Shown here: one piece after another, positions 34,316-42,517 of the stretch
Numbering within the stretch: position 1 is the stretch's first letter
Layout of the letters: each line of letters opens with the position of its first letter
Assembly: GCA_017456105.1 (NCBI GenBank)
Contig: JAFTKA010000002.1
Span: 1-64,000, forward strand
Reading direction: 5' to 3'
DNA length: 64,000 nucleotides
From: Oscillospiraceae bacterium
GTDB taxonomy: Bacteria; Bacillota_A; Clostridia; Oscillospirales; Oscillospiraceae
Made by a program: the position numbers and the translations under genes
The notes under the pieces: model-generated
Told to the model about the DNA's origin: nothing
Database searches by the model: none
What the model saw: only the letters and a program-made list of their open reading frames with translations

Positions 34316-34365
34316 GCAGACATCAAACAAAACAAGCCCACAGGGCAAAGAAAGGAAACCTTATT

Positions 34366-35199
34366 ATGAAAAAGATTATTGCATTGCTGCTGGCCGCACT
34401 CATGGTAGCTGCCTGCTTCGCAGGTTGCGGCACAAACGAGACTAACACCCCCGACACCACCCCCGACGCCACCGGCAACAACAACGCCGACACCCCCGCA
34501 TCTGATATGGCTGACGTGATTGCCAATGGCAAGCTTGTAGTTGGCATCACCGAGTACGAGCCCATGGATTACCTGGACGAGAACAATGAGTGGACCGGCT
34601 TCGATGCTGAGTTCGCAAGACTGTTCGCTGAAGAGCTGGGTGTTGACTGCGAGTTCTTCGTACTGGGCGACTGGGGCAAGAAGTTCTTCGAGCTGGACGC
34701 CAAGACCATCGACTGTGTCTGGAACGGCATGACCATCACCGACGAGGCATTGAATAACGCCAGCGTTTCCGACCCCTACGTTGTCAACGCACAGGTTGTT
34801 GTTATGAAGGCTGACAAGCTGGCTGACTACCAGGATGTTGAGAGCATGAAGGCATTGACCTTCGCCGTTGAGGAAGGCTCTGCCGGCCAGTCCGTAGCAG
34901 AAGAGAACGGCCTGACTACCATTGCAAAGCAGGATCAGGCTGGTGCTCTGCTGGAAGTTGTTTCCGGTGCTTCCGATGCTTGCGTCATCGACATCACCAT
35001 GGCTTACGCCATGACCGGTGAAGGCTCCGACTATGCTGACCTGGGCGTTGGCATCAGCCTCTCCACTGAGGAATACGGCGTTGCATTCCGCAAGGATTCC
35101 GACCTGACCGCCAAGTTTAACGACTTCATGGCAGGCTTGAAGGAGAGCGGCCAGCTGCAGACTCTGGCTGACAAGTATCAGCTGACTCTGGCTGACTAA
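34366..35199 (+). CDS. Amino-acid ABC transporter substrate-binding lipoprotein
   Basis: A 277-residue lipoprotein. A signal peptide ends in the lipobox FAGC (Cys 21), followed by an Asn/Thr/Pro/Asp-rich linker and a periplasmic-binding-protein type 2 fold: KLVVGITEYEPMDYLDENNE, GFDAEFARLFAEELG, DCVWNGMTITDE and the C-terminal GVAFRKDSDL. This is the family of polar and cationic amino-acid receptors. It is the first gene of an operon with permease, ATPase and a TrpR-like regulator. Its substrate cannot be told from the sequence. Confidence 0.93.
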   Translation: MKKIIALLLAALMVAACFAGCGTNETNTPDTTPDATGNNNADTPASDMADVIANGKLVVGITEYEPMDYLDENNEWTGFDAEFARLFAEELGVDCEFFVLGDWGKKFFELDAKTIDCVWNGMTITDEALNNASVSDPYVVNAQVVVMKADKLADYQDVESMKALTFAVEEGSAGQSVAEENGLTTIAKQDQAGALLEVVSGASDACVIDITMAYAMTGEGSDYADLGVGISLSTEEYGVAFRKDSDLTAKFNDFMAGLKESGQLQTLADKYQLTLAD

Positions 35200-35214
35200 T
35201 TAAGAGTCCTATCA

Positions 35215-35239
35215 GCAGGGGAGGGCAATCCTCCCCTGC
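35215..35239 (+). other. Intercistronic hairpin
   Basis: GCAGGGGAGG and CCTCCCCTGC pair around GCAAT without a T-run. Such hairpins between receptor and permease genes often stabilise the upstream mRNA so the receptor is made in excess. Confidence 0.6.
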
Positions 35240-35271
35240 ATTGCCACGTTTATTGTAGAGAGGTAATTTTC

Positions 35272-35964
35272 ATGTTCCTGCCGGTAACGTTAAAACTGCT
35301 GGAGGGCTTCATGGAGGCGTTAAAGATCTTTGGTCTGACGCTTCTGATAGCCCTTCCCCTGGGCCTGATCATTTGCTTTGGCTCAATGAATAAATGGGCC
35401 CCCTTTGATTTTCTCCGTGGGGGGAAAATGGGCTTTTTGAGCCATTGGCGGCCGATCCAGTGGCTGTGCCGGGGGATCGTGTGGATCATTCGCGGCACAC
35501 CGCTGATGCTGCAGCTGATCATCGTATTCTACGGCCCGGGTCTGCTGTTTGACTGGCCGCTTTTGCCCCGATTCACAGCCACGATCGTAACCTTTGGTTT
35601 TAATTATGCCTGTTATTTCTCGGAAATTTACCGGGGCGGTATTGAATCCATTGCCAAAGGTCAGTACGAGGCCGGTCAGGTCCTGGGTATGACCAAGACC
35701 CAGATCTTCTTCAAGGTGGTGCTGCTGCAGGTAGTAAAGCGAATCATTGCCCCCATGGGCAATGAGATCATCACCCTGGTCAAGGACACCTCCCTTGCCC
35801 GGATCATTTCCGTTTACGAGATCATTTGGGCCGGCGAATCCTTTATTAAAAAGGGACTGATTTGGCCGCTTCTCTATACCGGTGCTTTCTACCTGGTATT
35901 CAACGGCCTGCTGACGATCTTGTTTGCCCGTGCGGAAAAGAAACTGAACTATTTCAGAGGTTGA
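35272..35964 (+). CDS. Amino-acid ABC transporter permease
   Basis: A 230-residue inner-membrane permease of the HisM/GlnP type with about five hydrophobic segments. The EAA loop reads GGIESIAKGQYEAGQVLGMTK, where the ATPase docks, and is preceded by RGTPLMLQL typical of this family. A soluble loop of about 35 residues with KWAPFDFLRGGK lies after the first segment. It would form a homodimer with two copies of the ATPase encoded next. Confidence 0.93.
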   Translation: MFLPVTLKLLEGFMEALKIFGLTLLIALPLGLIICFGSMNKWAPFDFLRGGKMGFLSHWRPIQWLCRGIVWIIRGTPLMLQLIIVFYGPGLLFDWPLLPRFTATIVTFGFNYACYFSEIYRGGIESIAKGQYEAGQVLGMTKTQIFFKVVLLQVVKRIIAPMGNEIITLVKDTSLARIISVYEIIWAGESFIKKGLIWPLLYTGAFYLVFNGLLTILFARAEKKLNYFRG

Positions 35965-35967
35965 GCC

Positions 35968-36723
35968 ATGGCAGTATTGGAAGTTAAAAATATCAAAAAA
36001 TCCTTCGGAAAAACCAAGGTTTTGAAGGACGTCAGCTTTTCCTTGGAAAAAGGACAGGTGCTGGTCATTATCGGATCTTCCGGCAGCGGCAAGACCACGC
36101 TTCTGCGTTGCCTGAACTTTTTGGAGACCCCGGATCAGGGACAGATCTACGTGGACGGAAAGCCCCTGCTTCCGCAGGACGGTAAAAAGCTCAGCGAAAA
36201 GCAGATCCGAATGAATCGGCTGCACTTTGGCCTGGTGTTCCAGAATTTCAACCTGTTTCCCCAGTACAACGTTCTGAAAAACGTGATGCTTGCCCCCATG
36301 CTGATGAAACTGGACACCCCTGAAAAGATCCGGGAGCATGCCCTGGATATTCTGGAGCAGGTGGGTTTGTCCAACAAGCTGGATTCCTATCCCTGCCAGC
36401 TTTCCGGCGGACAGCAGCAGCGGGTGGCGATCGCCCGGGCTTGGGCAATGCGTCCGGAGGTGCTGTGCTTTGACGAGCCTACTTCTGCATTGGACCCGGA
36501 GCTGACCGGTGAGGTGCTCCGTGTCATTAAGGGTCTCAAGGGTGAGGACAGAACCATGATCGTGGTAACCCACGAAATGGAATTTGCCCGGTCCGTTGCG
36601 GACGTGGCGATCTATATGGCCGACGGTGTTATCGAGGAAATGGGAACGCCCGAGCAGGTGTTCGGCAATCCCCAGAGTGAAAAAACCAGAGCCTTCCTGC
36701 AAGGCTCGCAGGAAAATTTCTGA
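35968..36723 (+). CDS. Amino-acid ABC transporter ATPase
   Basis: A 251-residue ATPase of the GlnQ/HisP group. Walker A is GSSGSGKTT, the signature is LSGGQQQRVAIARA and Walker B runs into CFDEPTSALDPEL; the switch His is in VVTHEMEFAR. It starts three bases after the permease stop. The length and lack of a C-terminal extension are as usual. Confidence 0.95.
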   Translation: MAVLEVKNIKKSFGKTKVLKDVSFSLEKGQVLVIIGSSGSGKTTLLRCLNFLETPDQGQIYVDGKPLLPQDGKKLSEKQIRMNRLHFGLVFQNFNLFPQYNVLKNVMLAPMLMKLDTPEKIREHALDILEQVGLSNKLDSYPCQLSGGQQQRVAIARAWAMRPEVLCFDEPTSALDPELTGEVLRVIKGLKGEDRTMIVVTHEMEFARSVADVAIYMADGVIEEMGTPEQVFGNPQSEKTRAFLQGSQENF

Positions 36724-36735
36724 CAGGAGAGCATT

Positions 36736-37002
36736 ATGGGAAGAACGGAGAAAATTCAAAAACTCTTTAAGGTGATTGCCAATCTTTCCACAGTGGAAGA
36801 ATGTCAGGAACTGTTTGACGATCTTTGCACCTATAAAGAGGTGGAAAAAATGGCGGAGCGGCTGTATGCGGCAGAGCTTTTGCTGGAGGGCAAGACCTAC
36901 AATCAGGTGATCGCGGAAACGGACATTTCCTCCGCCACCTTGAGCCGGGTCTCCCGCTGTGTTCAGTACGGCAAGGGCTACCGTCAGGTATTACAAAAAT
37001 AA
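36736..37002 (+). CDS. YerC/TrpR-superfamily regulator
   Basis: An 88-residue DNA-binding protein. The helix-turn-helix is YNQVIAETDISSATLSRVSRC, as in YerC/YecD proteins related to the tryptophan repressor. It lies 12 bases behind the ATPase gene after AGGAG, so a regulator is encoded at the end of the transporter operon. It may act on the CTAAAGT dyad in the operon promoter, with the imported amino acid or a related one as possible effector; this is inferred. A 17-bp-stem terminator overlaps its stop codon. Confidence 0.85.
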   Translation: MGRTEKIQKLFKVIANLSTVEECQELFDDLCTYKEVEKMAERLYAAELLLEGKTYNQVIAETDISSATLSRVSRCVQYGKGYRQVLQK

Positions 37003-37039
37003 AGAAAGTGCGTGTCATTTGACACGCACTTTCTTTTTG
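37001..37039 (+). terminator. Terminator of the transporter operon
   Basis: AAAGAAAGTGCGTGTCA and its complement form a perfect 17-bp stem with a TT loop, followed by TTTT. It starts inside the stop codon of the YerC-like gene. Confidence 0.92.
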
Positions 37040-37041
37040 AC

Positions 37042-37069
37042 TTGATTATTCCACACTTTCTGCTATAAT
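37042..37069 (+). promoter_or_regulatory. Promoter of the ABC-F gene
   Basis: TTGATT (37042-37047), a 16-bp spacer and TATAAT (37064-37069). Confidence 0.75.
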
Positions 37070-37089
37070 TACCATGAAATACTATGGTT

Positions 37090-37127
37090 AAGCAGAGAGA
37101 CCTCGAACCCCAATAGCCTCTCTGCTT
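37090..37127 (+). other. Leader hairpin before the ABC-F ribosome site
   Basis: AAGCAGAGAG and CTCTCTGCTT form a 10-bp stem with an 18-nt loop, immediately before GAAGGAG. Its closeness suggests an effect on translation or mRNA stability. Confidence 0.55.
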
Positions 37128-37140
37128 GAAGGAGAATAAG

Positions 37141-38745
37141 ATGATTACAGTCAGCAATTTAGGTATGCAATTCGGTGGCCAGTGGCTGTTCCAGCACGTG
37201 GATCTGCAGTTTCTGCCCGGCAACTGCTACGGCATTATCGGTGCCAACGGTGCAGGCAAGTCCACATTCCTGCGGCTTCTGTACGGCGAGCTGGAGTCCA
37301 CCACCGGTCATATTTCGATCCCTGAGGAACTGCGGGTGTCCGTCCTGAAGCAGAATCAGAACGCGTATGACGCCTACACCGTGATGGACACGGTGATTAT
37401 GGGCAACCAGCACCTGTACGACATTATGAAGGAGAAGGACGCCATCTACGAAAAGCCGGACTTCACCGACGAGGACGGTATGCGTGCCTCCGAGCTGGAA
37501 GCGGAGTTTGCAGAGCTGGGCGGCTGGGAAGCGGAAAGTGATGCCTCCCGGATCTTGCAGGGCTTGGGCGTTCCTACGGAAAACCACTACGATATGATGG
37601 GCGACACTGACCCCCGTTTGAAGGTGAAGGTGCTTTTGGCACAGGCATTGTTCGGAAACCCCGACATCGTTATGCTGGACGAGCCCACCAATAACCTTGA
37701 CATTGAATCCATCAACTGGCTGGAAGACTTTTTGTTGGACTTCCCCGGTATGGTGATTGCCGTGTCCCACGACCGGCACTTCTTAAATACCGTCTGCACC
37801 CACACCGTGGATATCGACTACGGCAAGATCAAAATGTACGTAGGCAACTACGATTTCTGGTACGAGTCCTCCCAGCTGGTGCAGAACCTGATCCGTAACA
37901 AGAACAAGAAGAACCAAGAGAAGATCGAAGAACTGCAGCTGTTCATTCAGCGGTTCTCCGCCAATAAATCCAAGGCCAAGCAGGCAACCGCCCGCAGAAA
38001 GCTGCTGGACAAGCTGACTGTGGAGGAAATGCCCTGTTCCACCCGCCGGTATCCCTTCGTGGGCTTTATGCCCGAGAGAGAACTGGGCAAGGACATTCTG
38101 ACCGTCAATGATGTTTCCGTAACCGTGGACGGCGTAAAGCTTTTGGATAAGGTCTACTTCTCCGTAGGCAGGAATGACAAGATCGCCTTTGTGGGCGAAA
38201 ACGAGCTGGCACAGACCGCCCTGTTCCAAATTTTGATGGGTGAGCTTGAGCCGGACGAAGGCTCTGTCAAGTGGGGCGTTTCCACCTCCCGCAGCTACCT
38301 GCCCAAGGATAATACCCCCTATTTTGAGGGCAATAAAATGGAGCTGGTGGACTGGCTGCGGCAGTACTCTGTCAAAAAGGACGACGTGTACCTGCGTGGT
38401 TTCTTAGGCAGAATGCTCTTTTCCGGTGAGGACGCCTTTAAGCCTGTGGACGTGTTGTCCGGTGGCGAAAAGGTAAGATGTATGCTCTCTAAAATGATGC
38501 TCAGCGGTGCCAACGTGGTGTTGTTGGATCAGCCCACTAACCACCTGGATATGGAATCCATTCAGGCAGTCAATAAGGGTCTTGAGGCCTTCACCGGCGT
38601 AGTACTCCTTGCCTCCCACGACCACGAGATGCTGACCTCCACCTGTAACCGTGTCATCGCCTTCCAGCCGGACGGTACCATCATCGACCGCTACGGCACC
38701 TACGACGACTACCTTGCTTGGCTGGCAGAGAATAAAAAGCAGTAA
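37141..38745 (+). CDS. ABC-F family ribosome-associated ATPase
   Basis: A 534-residue soluble protein with two ABC domains and no membrane segment. First Walker A is GANGAGKST and first Walker B MLDEPTNNLD; the inter-domain linker is rich in Lys and Arg (NKNKKNQEKIEEL); the second domain has an atypical Walker A region GENELAQTA and Walker B VLLDQPTNHLD. It resembles the YbiT/YkpA group, thought to act on the ribosomal E site, rather than the shorter antibiotic-resistance group. ATG 37141 follows GAAGGAG. The loss of the GKT core in the second Walker A is unusual. Confidence 0.88.
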   Translation: MITVSNLGMQFGGQWLFQHVDLQFLPGNCYGIIGANGAGKSTFLRLLYGELESTTGHISIPEELRVSVLKQNQNAYDAYTVMDTVIMGNQHLYDIMKEKDAIYEKPDFTDEDGMRASELEAEFAELGGWEAESDASRILQGLGVPTENHYDMMGDTDPRLKVKVLLAQALFGNPDIVMLDEPTNNLDIESINWLEDFLLDFPGMVIAVSHDRHFLNTVCTHTVDIDYGKIKMYVGNYDFWYESSQLVQNLIRNKNKKNQEKIEELQLFIQRFSANKSKAKQATARRKLLDKLTVEEMPCSTRRYPFVGFMPERELGKDILTVNDVSVTVDGVKLLDKVYFSVGRNDKIAFVGENELAQTALFQILMGELEPDEGSVKWGVSTSRSYLPKDNTPYFEGNKMELVDWLRQYSVKKDDVYLRGFLGRMLFSGEDAFKPVDVLSGGEKVRCMLSKMMLSGANVVLLDQPTNHLDMESIQAVNKGLEAFTGVVLLASHDHEMLTSTCNRVIAFQPDGTIIDRYGTYDDYLAWLAENKKQ

Positions 38746-38756
38746 TCTCTCAAAAA

Positions 38757-38793
38757 GCGTCATCCTGAGCGAGCGTAGCGAGTCGAAGGATCT
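38757..38793 (+). repeat. REP-like repeat, left end of the GIY-YIG unit
   Basis: It begins GCGTCATCCTGAG and ends CGAAGGATCT; ATCCT near the start can pair with AGGAT near the end, making a hairpin. The inverted partner is at 39119-39156. Confidence 0.85.
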
Positions 38794-38825
38794 TGGCACA
38801 ATTGCAAAAAGAAAGGGTCATTGTG

Positions 38826-39107
38826 ATGAATTTTGTTTATATGTTATCCAACTGGAATGACTCTGTGCTTTATATCGGTGTAACAAGCAACCTGCCAAAA
38901 CGACTTTACGAGCATAAAAACGGTCTGGCTGATGGCTTTACAAAAAAATATAATGTCCACAAACTGGTGTACTTTGAAGAAGCATCTTATTTGCAAAGTG
39001 CATTGGCAAGAGAAAAGCAGTTAAAGGGGTGGACAAGGGCTAAGAAAAATGCTCTTATCAACGCAATGAATCCAACCTGGCGGGACTTGTCGTTAGATTG
39101 GGAATGA
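38826..39107 (+). CDS. GIY-YIG endonuclease-domain protein
   Basis: A 93-residue single-domain nuclease of the UPF0213 (YhbQ-like) type. The motif pair is FVYMLSNWNDSVLYIGVTSN (Tyr 5 and the YIG at 16-18), followed by Arg/His LPKRLYEHKN, LVYFEEASYLQSALAREKQLKGW with the metal-binding Glu, and NPTWRDLSLDWE at the end. ATG 38826 follows AAAGGG. Its base composition is lower in GC than argS or the ABC-F gene, a sign of separate origin. It lies between inverted repeats that occur elsewhere without a nuclease gene, so it may act on those repeats. Confidence 0.88.
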   Translation: MNFVYMLSNWNDSVLYIGVTSNLPKRLYEHKNGLADGFTKKYNVHKLVYFEEASYLQSALAREKQLKGWTRAKKNALINAMNPTWRDLSLDWE

Positions 39108-39118
39108 AATCGGTGCGT

Positions 39119-39156
39119 AGATCCTTCGTTTCGCTAACGCTTACTCAGGATGACGC
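39119..39156 (-). repeat. REP-like repeat, right end of the GIY-YIG unit
   Basis: Its reverse complement matches the left repeat exactly over the first 13 and last 10 bases, with a variable centre. Confidence 0.85.
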
Positions 39157-39189
39157 ACGAAAGAGAATTTCTATAAGGAGAATTTCTGT

Positions 39190-40938
39190 ATGGAAAAAAT
39201 CTTAGATATTATCAGCAAAAAAATGGAAGACGCCTTTGAAAGTGCCGGCTATGACCGGTCTTTCGGCCGGGTTACGGTCTCCAATCGGCCCGACCTGTGC
39301 GAGTACCAGTGTAATGGTGCTCTGTCTGCCGCCAAGCAGTATAAATGTGCTCCCATTATGATCGCAAATGCCGTAGCCGAAAAGCTGGACAAGGCTGATT
39401 TTTCCATGTGCGATGCGGTTATGCCCGGATTTTTGAACCTGAAGCTGTCAGACTCCTTCCTGCAAAATTACCTGGAAGCCATGCGGAATGCCCCCGATTT
39501 CGGTGTCAACAAGATCGGTGCAGGCAAGACCATCGTGGTGGACTACGGCGGAGCTAATGTTGCCAAGCCCCTGCACATCGGCCACCTGCGGCCCGCCATC
39601 ATCGGTGAAGCCCTGAAGCGTCTACACAAGTATCTGGGCTTTCACACCATCGGCGACGTGCATTTGGGCGACTGGGGTCTGCAGATGGGCCTGATCATCG
39701 CCGAACTGCAGGAGCGTCAGCCGGAGCTGCCCTATTTTGATCCCGACTTTACCGGTGAGTATCCCAAGGAAGCACCCTTTACGATTTCTGAATTAGAGGA
39801 AATTTATCCCACCGCATCTGCCAAAAAGGCAGATCCGGAATTCTCCCATAAGGCACACCAGGCAACCTTTGAGCTGCAGCAGGGACACCGGGGCTACCGT
39901 GCCATCTGGCAGCACATTATGAACGTGTCCGTAACGGATCTTAAGAAGAATTACGATAACCTTAACGTGTACTTTGAGCAGTGGCTGGGCGAGTCCGACG
40001 CAGACCCCTATATCCCTGCCATGGTAGAGGATATGAAGAAGCGGGGCATCGCTGTGCTGTCCGAGGGTGCCTGGGTAGTCCCCGTGGCCGAGGAGGGCGA
40101 TAAAAAGGAAATGCCCCCCTGTATTCTCGTGAAATCCGACGGCTCTGCCATCTACGCCACTACCGATTTGGCAACGATGGTCCAGCGTTCTCAGGACTGG
40201 AAGCCCGACAAGCTTTTGTACGTTACCGACAAGCGGCAGAATCTGCATTTTGAGCAGATCTTCCGGGTAGCCAAAAAGGCGGAGATATTCGCCCCCGAAA
40301 CTCAGTTTGAGCACGTGGGCCACGGCACTATGAACGGTGCCGACGGCAAGCCCTTCAAGACCCGGGACGGCGGCGTTTTGCGTCTTGAAAAGCTGATTGC
40401 CGATATGACGGACTTTGTCCGCACCAAGGTTGTGGAGAATAAGATCGTTCCCGAAGACCAGGTGGAGGAGACCACCCGCAAGATCGCCATGGGTGCTCTG
40501 AAATACGGTGATCTTTCTAACCAGCCCACCAAGGACTACAATTTTGACATGGAGCGGTTTGCGGCTTTTGAGGGCAATACCGGACCCTATATCCTCTACA
40601 CCATCGTCCGGATCAAGTCCATTTTGAGCCGGTACGGAGCCTGGGAGCATTTGCCCATTCAGCTGCCTGCTAATAGCTACGCCAAGGAACTGATGATTGC
40701 CATCACCAAGTTCGCTCCGGCTCTGGAAAGTGCCTTGAATGCCTCTGCACCGAACCTGATCTGTGCCTATATCTATGACCTTGCCGGTGCGGTGAATAAG
40801 TTCTACCACGAGACCCGGATCCTCTCCGAAGAGGACAAGGACCTGCAGGCGGGCTACATTAGCCTCATTGGCCTTGCCAAGGGCATTTTGGAGACCTGTA
40901 TCGACCTTTTAGGCTTCTCCGCCCCGGATAAGATGTAA
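39190..40938 (+). CDS. argS: Arginyl-tRNA synthetase
   Basis: A 582-residue class I synthetase. The HIGH motif is HIGHLRPAIIGE, preceded by VDYGGANVAKPL. The KMSKS loop is not canonical, as is common in this enzyme, and lies near PFKTRDGGVLR; an anticodon-binding DALR domain ends the protein. ATG 39190 follows AAGGAG. The length agrees with the family. It is preceded by the GIY-YIG unit, so its promoter must lie in or before that element. Confidence 0.96.
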   Translation: MEKILDIISKKMEDAFESAGYDRSFGRVTVSNRPDLCEYQCNGALSAAKQYKCAPIMIANAVAEKLDKADFSMCDAVMPGFLNLKLSDSFLQNYLEAMRNAPDFGVNKIGAGKTIVVDYGGANVAKPLHIGHLRPAIIGEALKRLHKYLGFHTIGDVHLGDWGLQMGLIIAELQERQPELPYFDPDFTGEYPKEAPFTISELEEIYPTASAKKADPEFSHKAHQATFELQQGHRGYRAIWQHIMNVSVTDLKKNYDNLNVYFEQWLGESDADPYIPAMVEDMKKRGIAVLSEGAWVVPVAEEGDKKEMPPCILVKSDGSAIYATTDLATMVQRSQDWKPDKLLYVTDKRQNLHFEQIFRVAKKAEIFAPETQFEHVGHGTMNGADGKPFKTRDGGVLRLEKLIADMTDFVRTKVVENKIVPEDQVEETTRKIAMGALKYGDLSNQPTKDYNFDMERFAAFEGNTGPYILYTIVRIKSILSRYGAWEHLPIQLPANSYAKELMIAITKFAPALESALNASAPNLICAYIYDLAGAVNKFYHETRILSEEDKDLQAGYISLIGLAKGILETCIDLLGFSAPDKM

Positions 40939-40940
40939 TA

Positions 40941-40972
40941 AAAAAGCGTGTTGCTTTTGCAACACGCTTTTT
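40941..40972. terminator. Bidirectional terminator between argS and the Nudix gene
   Basis: AAAAAGCGTGTTGC and GCAACACGCTTTTT pair around TTTT; it also carries the last bases of the converging Nudix gene. Confidence 0.92.
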
Positions 40973-41441
40973 ATCTGATTTTCTTGCCGTCCAAAACGGC
41001 TTCTACCAAGGTATCGCCCTCATAGCGGAGCTTCAAAAGAAAGAACGGTGCGTCCTGCCATAATAGATCCAAAAAGATCCTGTCGCCCTCCCACAGAGGA
41101 AGCTCATACAGAAAATCCCGGTTCACCCACTTTAGATCGCCCTCATCGCAATCCTTCAGCTCCCCTTCAAAACCGTCGGCAGTGAACAGATACATATATT
41201 CTCCGTCCCAGGGGCCATTGGTCAGAAAGGTAACAATACCCCGGCATTTCCAGCTTGTAAGGGTCAGTCCGGTCTCTTCATAGGCCTCTCTTAAAAGACA
41301 CTCATCGGGGGTTTCACCCTCCAGGAATTTGCCGCCGATGCCGATCCACTTGTCCTTATTCACATCGTTTTCCTTTTTGGTACGATGGAGCATCAATACC
41401 TGATCACCTTGGGTGATATAGCAAAGGGTGGAGGAAATCAT
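40971..41441 (-). CDS. Nudix hydrolase (MutT-like)
   Basis: A 156-residue pyrophosphohydrolase. The Nudix box is GGKFLEGETPDECLLREAYEETGL, preceded by ITQGDQVLMLHRTKKENDV, the form seen in 8-oxo-dGTPases. The start ATG 41441 follows AAGGAG in the last codons of the lipid-kinase gene, one base after its stop. A sanitising role is likely but the substrate is not fixed. Confidence 0.9.
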   Translation of the reverse strand: MISSTLCYITQGDQVLMLHRTKKENDVNKDKWIGIGGKFLEGETPDECLLREAYEETGLTLTSWKCRGIVTFLTNGPWDGEYMYLFTADGFEGELKDCDEGDLKWVNRDFLYELPLWEGDRIFLDLLWQDAPFFLLKLRYEGDTLVEAVLDGKKIR

Positions 41442-42332
41442 TTAGTTCTCCTTTTTCATCAGGCGAATGGCATGCCGCCGGTTAACAATTTCGATGGTTT
41501 CCTGACCGTCAGCCTGTTCTCCGTCCAGAGTCCAGGACATCTCCGGGTCGGCATAGACCGTAACAGACTTTGCAGAGCGGAAGGTAACCATGGGACTATC
41601 GAACTTTTTCCGGGACACGTCCCGCAGGAACTTCCGCAGATCGGAAAGCTTCTTGGGGGAGCGTACCAAAAACACCTCAAAAAGACCGTCGGACATATCC
41701 ACCTGAGAGGGGTCCAGCTTGATAATGCCGCCCACACTGGTGGAGTTGCAGATGGCACCGAACAGGAATTCATCTTCAATAACCTCTCCGTCCAGCTCCA
41801 GCTTGACAGGGATCTTGTGTATATGAGCCAGCTCCGTAACACCGTTGAGAAGATACGCAGTATGGCCCAAAGCATTCTTAACAGACTGGCTTGTGGCATA
41901 GCTGGACTTGGTGAACGCACCGAAAGAGGCAACATATGCAAAATGCCGATCTCCAAAAAGACCCACATCATAGGAAACGGGCGTACCCTCCACAATGGCC
42001 TGGGCCGCCTTCAAAGGCTTCATGGGCAGCTTCAGACTTGCGGCAAAATCATTGGTAGAGCCTGCGGGGATATAGCCGATGGGAATATCCACACCGCTTG
42101 CCAGCAGTCCGGAAACGGTCTCGTTGAACGTACCGTCGCCGCCGCAGCAGACGATCATGTCCACCTGATCCGCTCGCTGGGCAACGATCTCCGTGGCCTC
42201 ATTCCGGGCAGCAGTGATATAAACGGACACGGCATAGCCGGCCCGATTAAAAATAGAAATCAGCTTCGTCAATACCTTGGGGGCTTTCTTCTTGCCCGCC
42301 GCCGGATTGACGATCAAAAGCATTTTTTTCAA
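41442..42332 (-). CDS. Diacylglycerol/lipid kinase (YegS/DagK family)
   Basis: A 296-residue soluble lipid kinase. The nucleotide-binding motif is CCGGDGTFNETVSGLL with the N-terminal LIVNPAAGK, and the later IGYIPAGSTNDFAASL and VYADPEMSWTLDGE are typical of DagB/YegS enzymes that act on diacylglycerol in the lipoteichoic-acid cycle or on related lipids. It is the first gene of a pair with the Nudix hydrolase. Confidence 0.9.
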   Translation of the reverse strand: MKKMLLIVNPAAGKKKAPKVLTKLISIFNRAGYAVSVYITAARNEATEIVAQRADQVDMIVCCGGDGTFNETVSGLLASGVDIPIGYIPAGSTNDFAASLKLPMKPLKAAQAIVEGTPVSYDVGLFGDRHFAYVASFGAFTKSSYATSQSVKNALGHTAYLLNGVTELAHIHKIPVKLELDGEVIEDEFLFGAICNSTSVGGIIKLDPSQVDMSDGLFEVFLVRSPKKLSDLRKFLRDVSRKKFDSPMVTFRSAKSVTVYADPEMSWTLDGEQADGQETIEIVNRRHAIRLMKKEN

Positions 42333-42389
42333 GAAAACACCTTCTTTCGTTCCCCATTATAGCATAAAAAAGAAAAAACGCAACCAAAC

Positions 42390-42418
42390 TTGACAGATGG
42401 GGAAGAAAAATGTATACT
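42390..42418 (+). promoter_or_regulatory. Promoter of the preQ1-controlled queT gene
   Basis: A consensus TTGACA (42390-42395), a 17-bp spacer and TATACT (42413-42418). Confidence 0.88.
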
Positions 42419-42431
42419 GGGTGTAACTTTA

Positions 42432-42472
42432 TAGGACAGTTCGCAACCCTCCTGTCGGTAAACAAAACTAGG
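42432..42472 (+). promoter_or_regulatory. PreQ1-I riboswitch
   Basis: A short hairpin GGACAG/CTGTC with the loop GTTCGCAACCCT is followed by an A-rich tail ending in AAAACTAGG, the pseudoknot partner. This is the compact preQ1-I layout. It sits just before a terminator and a queT-type gene, which confirms the ligand. Confidence 0.9.
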
Positions 42473-42481
42473 TTTTTAGAG

Positions 42482-42507
42482 GTGGGCAAATTATGCCCGC
42501 TTTTTTT
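42482..42507 (+). terminator. Regulated terminator of the preQ1 riboswitch
   Basis: GTGGGC and GCCCGC form a 6-bp stem around AAATTAT, followed by TTTTTTT and then AGGAG of the next gene. Confidence 0.85.
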
Positions 42508-42517
42508 AGGAGCATTT

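Larger units (their letters stand above)
38757..39156. mobile_element. Putative GIY-YIG mobile unit bounded by inverted REP-like hairpins
   Basis: The unit consists of a left repeat (38757-38793), a GIY-YIG gene and an inverted right repeat (39119-39156), set between the ABC-F gene and argS. It is more AT-rich inside than its neighbours. Its boundaries are the ends of the two repeats, beyond which similarity stops. Mobility is inferred from structure and from the second, nuclease-free doublet at 52123-52237. Confidence 0.6.

Noticed and set aside
34064..34365. Cobalamin riboswitch or ANTAR hairpin pair upstream of the eut operon
   Set aside because: Neither the B12-box type words nor paired hairpins with hexanucleotide loops were found; the space is filled by a dispersed repeat and two promoters.
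37074..37091. Five-codon leader peptide MKYYG before the ABC-F gene
   Set aside because: The ATG lies only five bases after the -10 box, at or before the expected transcript start, and has no ribosome site.
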